From Fimbriimonadaceae bacterium (lineage in GTDB: Bacteria > Armatimonadota > Fimbriimonadia > Fimbriimonadales > Fimbriimonadaceae): DNA of 6,854 bases. The notes beneath the pieces are model-generated. The model saw only the letters and a list, made by a program, of their open reading frames with translations. It was not told the origin of the DNA and searched no databases. Made by a program: the position numbers and the translations under genes. The DNA is taken from positions 1-6,854 of the forward strand of contig JANWJY010000017.1 of NCBI GenBank assembly GCA_025451715.1, written 5' to 3'. Positions 5,061-6,854 of the stretch are shown here, in pieces. Numbering within the stretch: the stretch's first letter is position 1; every line of letters begins with the position of its first letter.

Positions 5061-6308
5061 TTAAGCGCCGATGTCGGAGCGGTAGAACTTGCCCTTGAAC
5101 TCGATCCGCTTTGCGGCTTCGTAGGCGGTCTTGCGGGCAGAGGCGAGGTCGGGGCCGGTCGCAGAGACGCCGAGCACGCGCCCACCGGAGGTCACGAGGT
5201 CGTCCATCAGCATCGAAGTGCCGGCGTGGAACAGCACGACCTCCTCGGGCAGGTCGTTAGGGATCGCGACGCTCCTTCCCTTCTTGTACTTGCCCGGGTA
5301 GCCCTCGCTCGCCATCACGACCGTGACAACGGCGTTGTCGAGGACCTCGAACTTCGGCACCGGCTCTCCGTTCGCGGCGCCGAGCAGCGCGTCGAGGAAC
5401 CCGCCGCCCAAACGGCGCACGATCGACTGCGTCTCCGGGTCGCCGAAACGGACGTTGTACTCAAGGCAGTACGGCTCGCCGTGCACGACCATCAGGCCGC
5501 TGAACAGCACGCCGCGGAAGTCGATGCCCTTGTCCGCAAGCGCATTGATCAGCGGCAGCACGACGCGGTTCTCGGTCTTCTTGATCAGGTCGTCGTCGAG
5601 CCACGAAACGGGAGAGTAAGTCCCCATTCCGCCTGTGTTCGGCCCGCGGTCGCCGTCGAACGCGCGCTTATAGTCCTGCGCGACCGGCAGCGAGCGGTAG
5701 TGCTTGCCGGAGACGATCGTGAGGAGACTGAACTCCTTGCCGAACAGGCAGTCCTCGATCACGAGAGTCTCGCCAGCGGGGCCGAAGACCTTGTTCACCA
5801 TAGCCTGCTCGATCGCGTCCTCGGCCTCTTCTTGCGTGAGGCACACTGTGACGCCCTTTCCGTACGCTGCGCCGCTCGCCTTTACGGCGACGCTCTTGCC
5901 CTTGTCGAACATCTCGCCGACGTAAGCCTTGGCCGAGTCGGGGTCTGTGAACTCGCCGTAGTCCGCGGTCGGGACGCGCGCCTCGACCATCATGCGCTTG
6001 CCGAACGACTTGGAACCCTCGAGCTGTGCCGCTTTGATGTTCGGTCCAAAGACACTGATCCCCGCCGCTCGCAGAGCGTCGGCGAGGCCGTTGATGAGCG
6101 GCTCTTCGGGCCCGATCACCGCGAGCCCGATTTCGCGCTGCTTTGTGAGCGCGACGATCCGCTCGGTCTCTTCGGGCTTGACCTCAGCGACCTCGCACGT
6201 CTGCGCGATGCCGGCGTTGCCGGGCGTACAGACGACCTCGGCCTCTTGCGACAGCTTCCACGCCAGCGCGTGCTCGCGACCGCCAGAGCCGACGACGAGG
6301 ACGCGCAC
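5061..6308 (-). CDS. purD: Phosphoribosylamine--glycine ligase (GAR synthetase)
   Basis: Cytoplasmic ATP-grasp enzyme that joins glycine to 5-phosphoribosylamine, the second step of de novo purine synthesis. Length 415, normal for a monofunctional bacterial PurD. The N-domain has VVGSGGREHAL (5-15) and TPGNAG (28-33). The ATP-grasp region has VKASGAAYGKGV (142-153), QDYKRAFDGDRGPNTGGMG (211-229) and EYNVRFGDPETQ (283-294). The C-domain carries GYPGKYKKG (336-344) and ends near KFYRSDIG. The usual KADG.A.GKG motif reads KASGAAYGKG, with Ser at the Asp position, probably tolerated. The start is GTG at 6308, giving the canonical MRVLVVGSGGREH, with a strong ribosome-binding site in recR. No terminator follows it, so the gene at 3868-5019 may be co-transcribed. 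Confidence 0.97.
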   Translation of the reverse strand: MRVLVVGSGGREHALAWKLSQEAEVVCTPGNAGIAQTCEVAEVKPEETERIVALTKQREIGLAVIGPEEPLINGLADALRAAGISVFGPNIKAAQLEGSKSFGKRMMVEARVPTADYGEFTDPDSAKAYVGEMFDKGKSVAVKASGAAYGKGVTVCLTQEEAEDAIEQAMVNKVFGPAGETLVIEDCLFGKEFSLLTIVSGKHYRSLPVAQDYKRAFDGDRGPNTGGMGTYSPVSWLDDDLIKKTENRVVLPLINALADKGIDFRGVLFSGLMVVHGEPYCLEYNVRFGDPETQSIVRRLGGGFLDALLGAANGEPVPKFEVLDNAVVTVVMASEGYPGKYKKGRSVAIPNDLPEEVVLFHAGTSMLMDDLVTSGGRVLGVSATGPDLASARKTAYEAAKRIEFKGKFYRSDIGA

Positions 6309-6311
6309 GAG

Positions 6312-6854
6312 CTAGATCTCCCTCCGGTACTCGAGCGCCGAGAGGAGCGTGGCGCTGTCCGCGTAGTCGAGCTCACCACCGACGGGCATGCCGTGGGCCA
6401 GCCGCGTGACCTTGACGCCGAGCGGCTTGATGAGCTTTGCAAGGTACAGCGCCGTGGCGTCGCCCTCGACGGTCGGGTTGGTCGCCACGATGACTTCCTT
6501 GATGTCGGACTGCATTCTTGCGATGAGCTCCCGAACCTTGATGTCCTCCGGCCCGACGTCGTCCATGGGGCTGAGCAGCCCGTGCAGGACGTGGTACAGG
6601 CCGTGGTACTCGTTTATCCTTTCTACGGCTGCGATGTCGCGAGGTTCGCCGACCACGCAGATCGTCGAGGGGTCGCGGCGGTGGTCGGCACAAATCTCGC
6701 ACGTCTCACTCTCGCTGACGTTCTGGCAGACCGTGCAGAACTGGAGCAATTCGCGGGCGTTGCGGAGCGCGTCCGACAGCCGCCTGACGTCGTCCTCTGG
6801 CATCCGCAGAACGTGGTACGCGAGCCGCTGGGCCGACTTGGGGCCGACACCCGG
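6312..6854 (-). CDS. recR: Recombination mediator protein RecR (5' end outside window)
   Basis: RecR works with RecO (and RecF) to load RecA at single-strand gaps. The window holds 180 residues; roughly the first 15 of a ~195-residue protein lie beyond the right edge. The fragment opens with PGVGPKSAQRLAYHVLRMP, the helix-hairpin-helix DNA-binding part. A Cys4 zinc finger follows, C-x2-C-x8-C-x2-C (visible residues 40, 43, 52, 55). The Toprim domain has ICVVGEPRDIAAVE, then EYHGLYHVLHGLLSPMD, ATNPTVEGDATALYLAKLI and LAHGMPVGGELDYADSATL, ending in the typical (Y/G)RREI. It is complete at the C-terminus. Its stop codon is 3 nt before the purD start, so the two form an operon. Confidence 0.97.
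   Translation of the reverse strand, partial: PGVGPKSAQRLAYHVLRMPEDDVRRLSDALRNARELLQFCTVCQNVSESETCEICADHRRDPSTICVVGEPRDIAAVERINEYHGLYHVLHGLLSPMDDVGPEDIKVRELIARMQSDIKEVIVATNPTVEGDATALYLAKLIKPLGVKVTRLAHGMPVGGELDYADSATLLSALEYRREI
6318..6325 (-). promoter_or_regulatory. Shine-Dalgarno of purD, inside recR
   Basis: GGAGGGAG on the minus strand lies 9 nt before the purD GTG and overlaps the last codons of recR. It fixes the GTG as the start and suggests translational coupling of the two genes. It is the strongest ribosome-binding site in the window. Confidence 0.8.

Noticed and set aside
1..6854. CRISPR array, tRNA or rRNA genes, insertion sequences
   Set aside because: No spaced direct repeats, no cloverleaf with a T-loop consensus, no transposase-like reading frame and no terminal inverted repeats were seen on either strand.

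Overview
This GC-rich window contains five long protein-coding regions on the minus strand, one on the plus strand, and an intergenic stretch that may hold a small RNA gene. Three genes are recognisable housekeeping genes: purB (adenylosuccinate lyase), purD (phosphoribosylamine-glycine ligase) and recR (recombination mediator, cut by the right edge). One is a DUF4870-type membrane protein. Two are exported-looking proteins of unknown function. The high GC content, start sites that look leaderless, and secreted families of the planctomycete/verrucomicrobial/armatimonad type suggest a free-living Gram-negative-type bacterium outside Proteobacteria. Armatimonadota (Fimbriimonadia-like) is my best guess, at low to moderate confidence and from general resemblance only.

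Layout from left to right. Positions 1-1698 (minus) hold an exported protein with a signal peptide and an STN-like N-terminal domain; its C-terminus runs off the left edge. Positions 1781-3043 (minus) hold purB, which lies upstream of that gene in transcription order with an 82-nt gap. Positions 3108-3545 (plus) hold the DUF4870 protein, divergent from purB across only 64 nt. Positions 3546-3867 contain no convincing protein gene. They do contain a possible dispersed-repeat fragment, a near-perfect sigma70 promoter (TTGACA-N17-TATAGT) and a string of hairpins downstream of it. Positions 3868-5019 (minus) hold an uncharacterised exported protein whose stop codon lies in the loop of an intrinsic terminator. 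Positions 5061-6308 (minus) hold purD, and 6312-6854 (minus) hold recR.

recR and purD form a tight pair: 3 nt separate them and the purD ribosome-binding site lies inside recR. The gene after purD follows by 41 nt and has its own probable promoter, so the unit recR-purD-unknown can be read through to the terminator near 3843-3880. purB and purD both serve de novo purine synthesis but sit in separate transcription units. Two minus-strand genes (starts at 1698 and 5019) have a -10-like hexamer 6-7 nt before the ATG, preceded by the same decamer in the same register. This points to leaderless transcripts and perhaps a shared promoter element.

The most interesting item is the orphan plus-strand promoter at 3708-3736. 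No downstream plus-strand gene explains it, and the following ~150 nt fold into consecutive hairpins, so a small RNA is a reasonable hypothesis.
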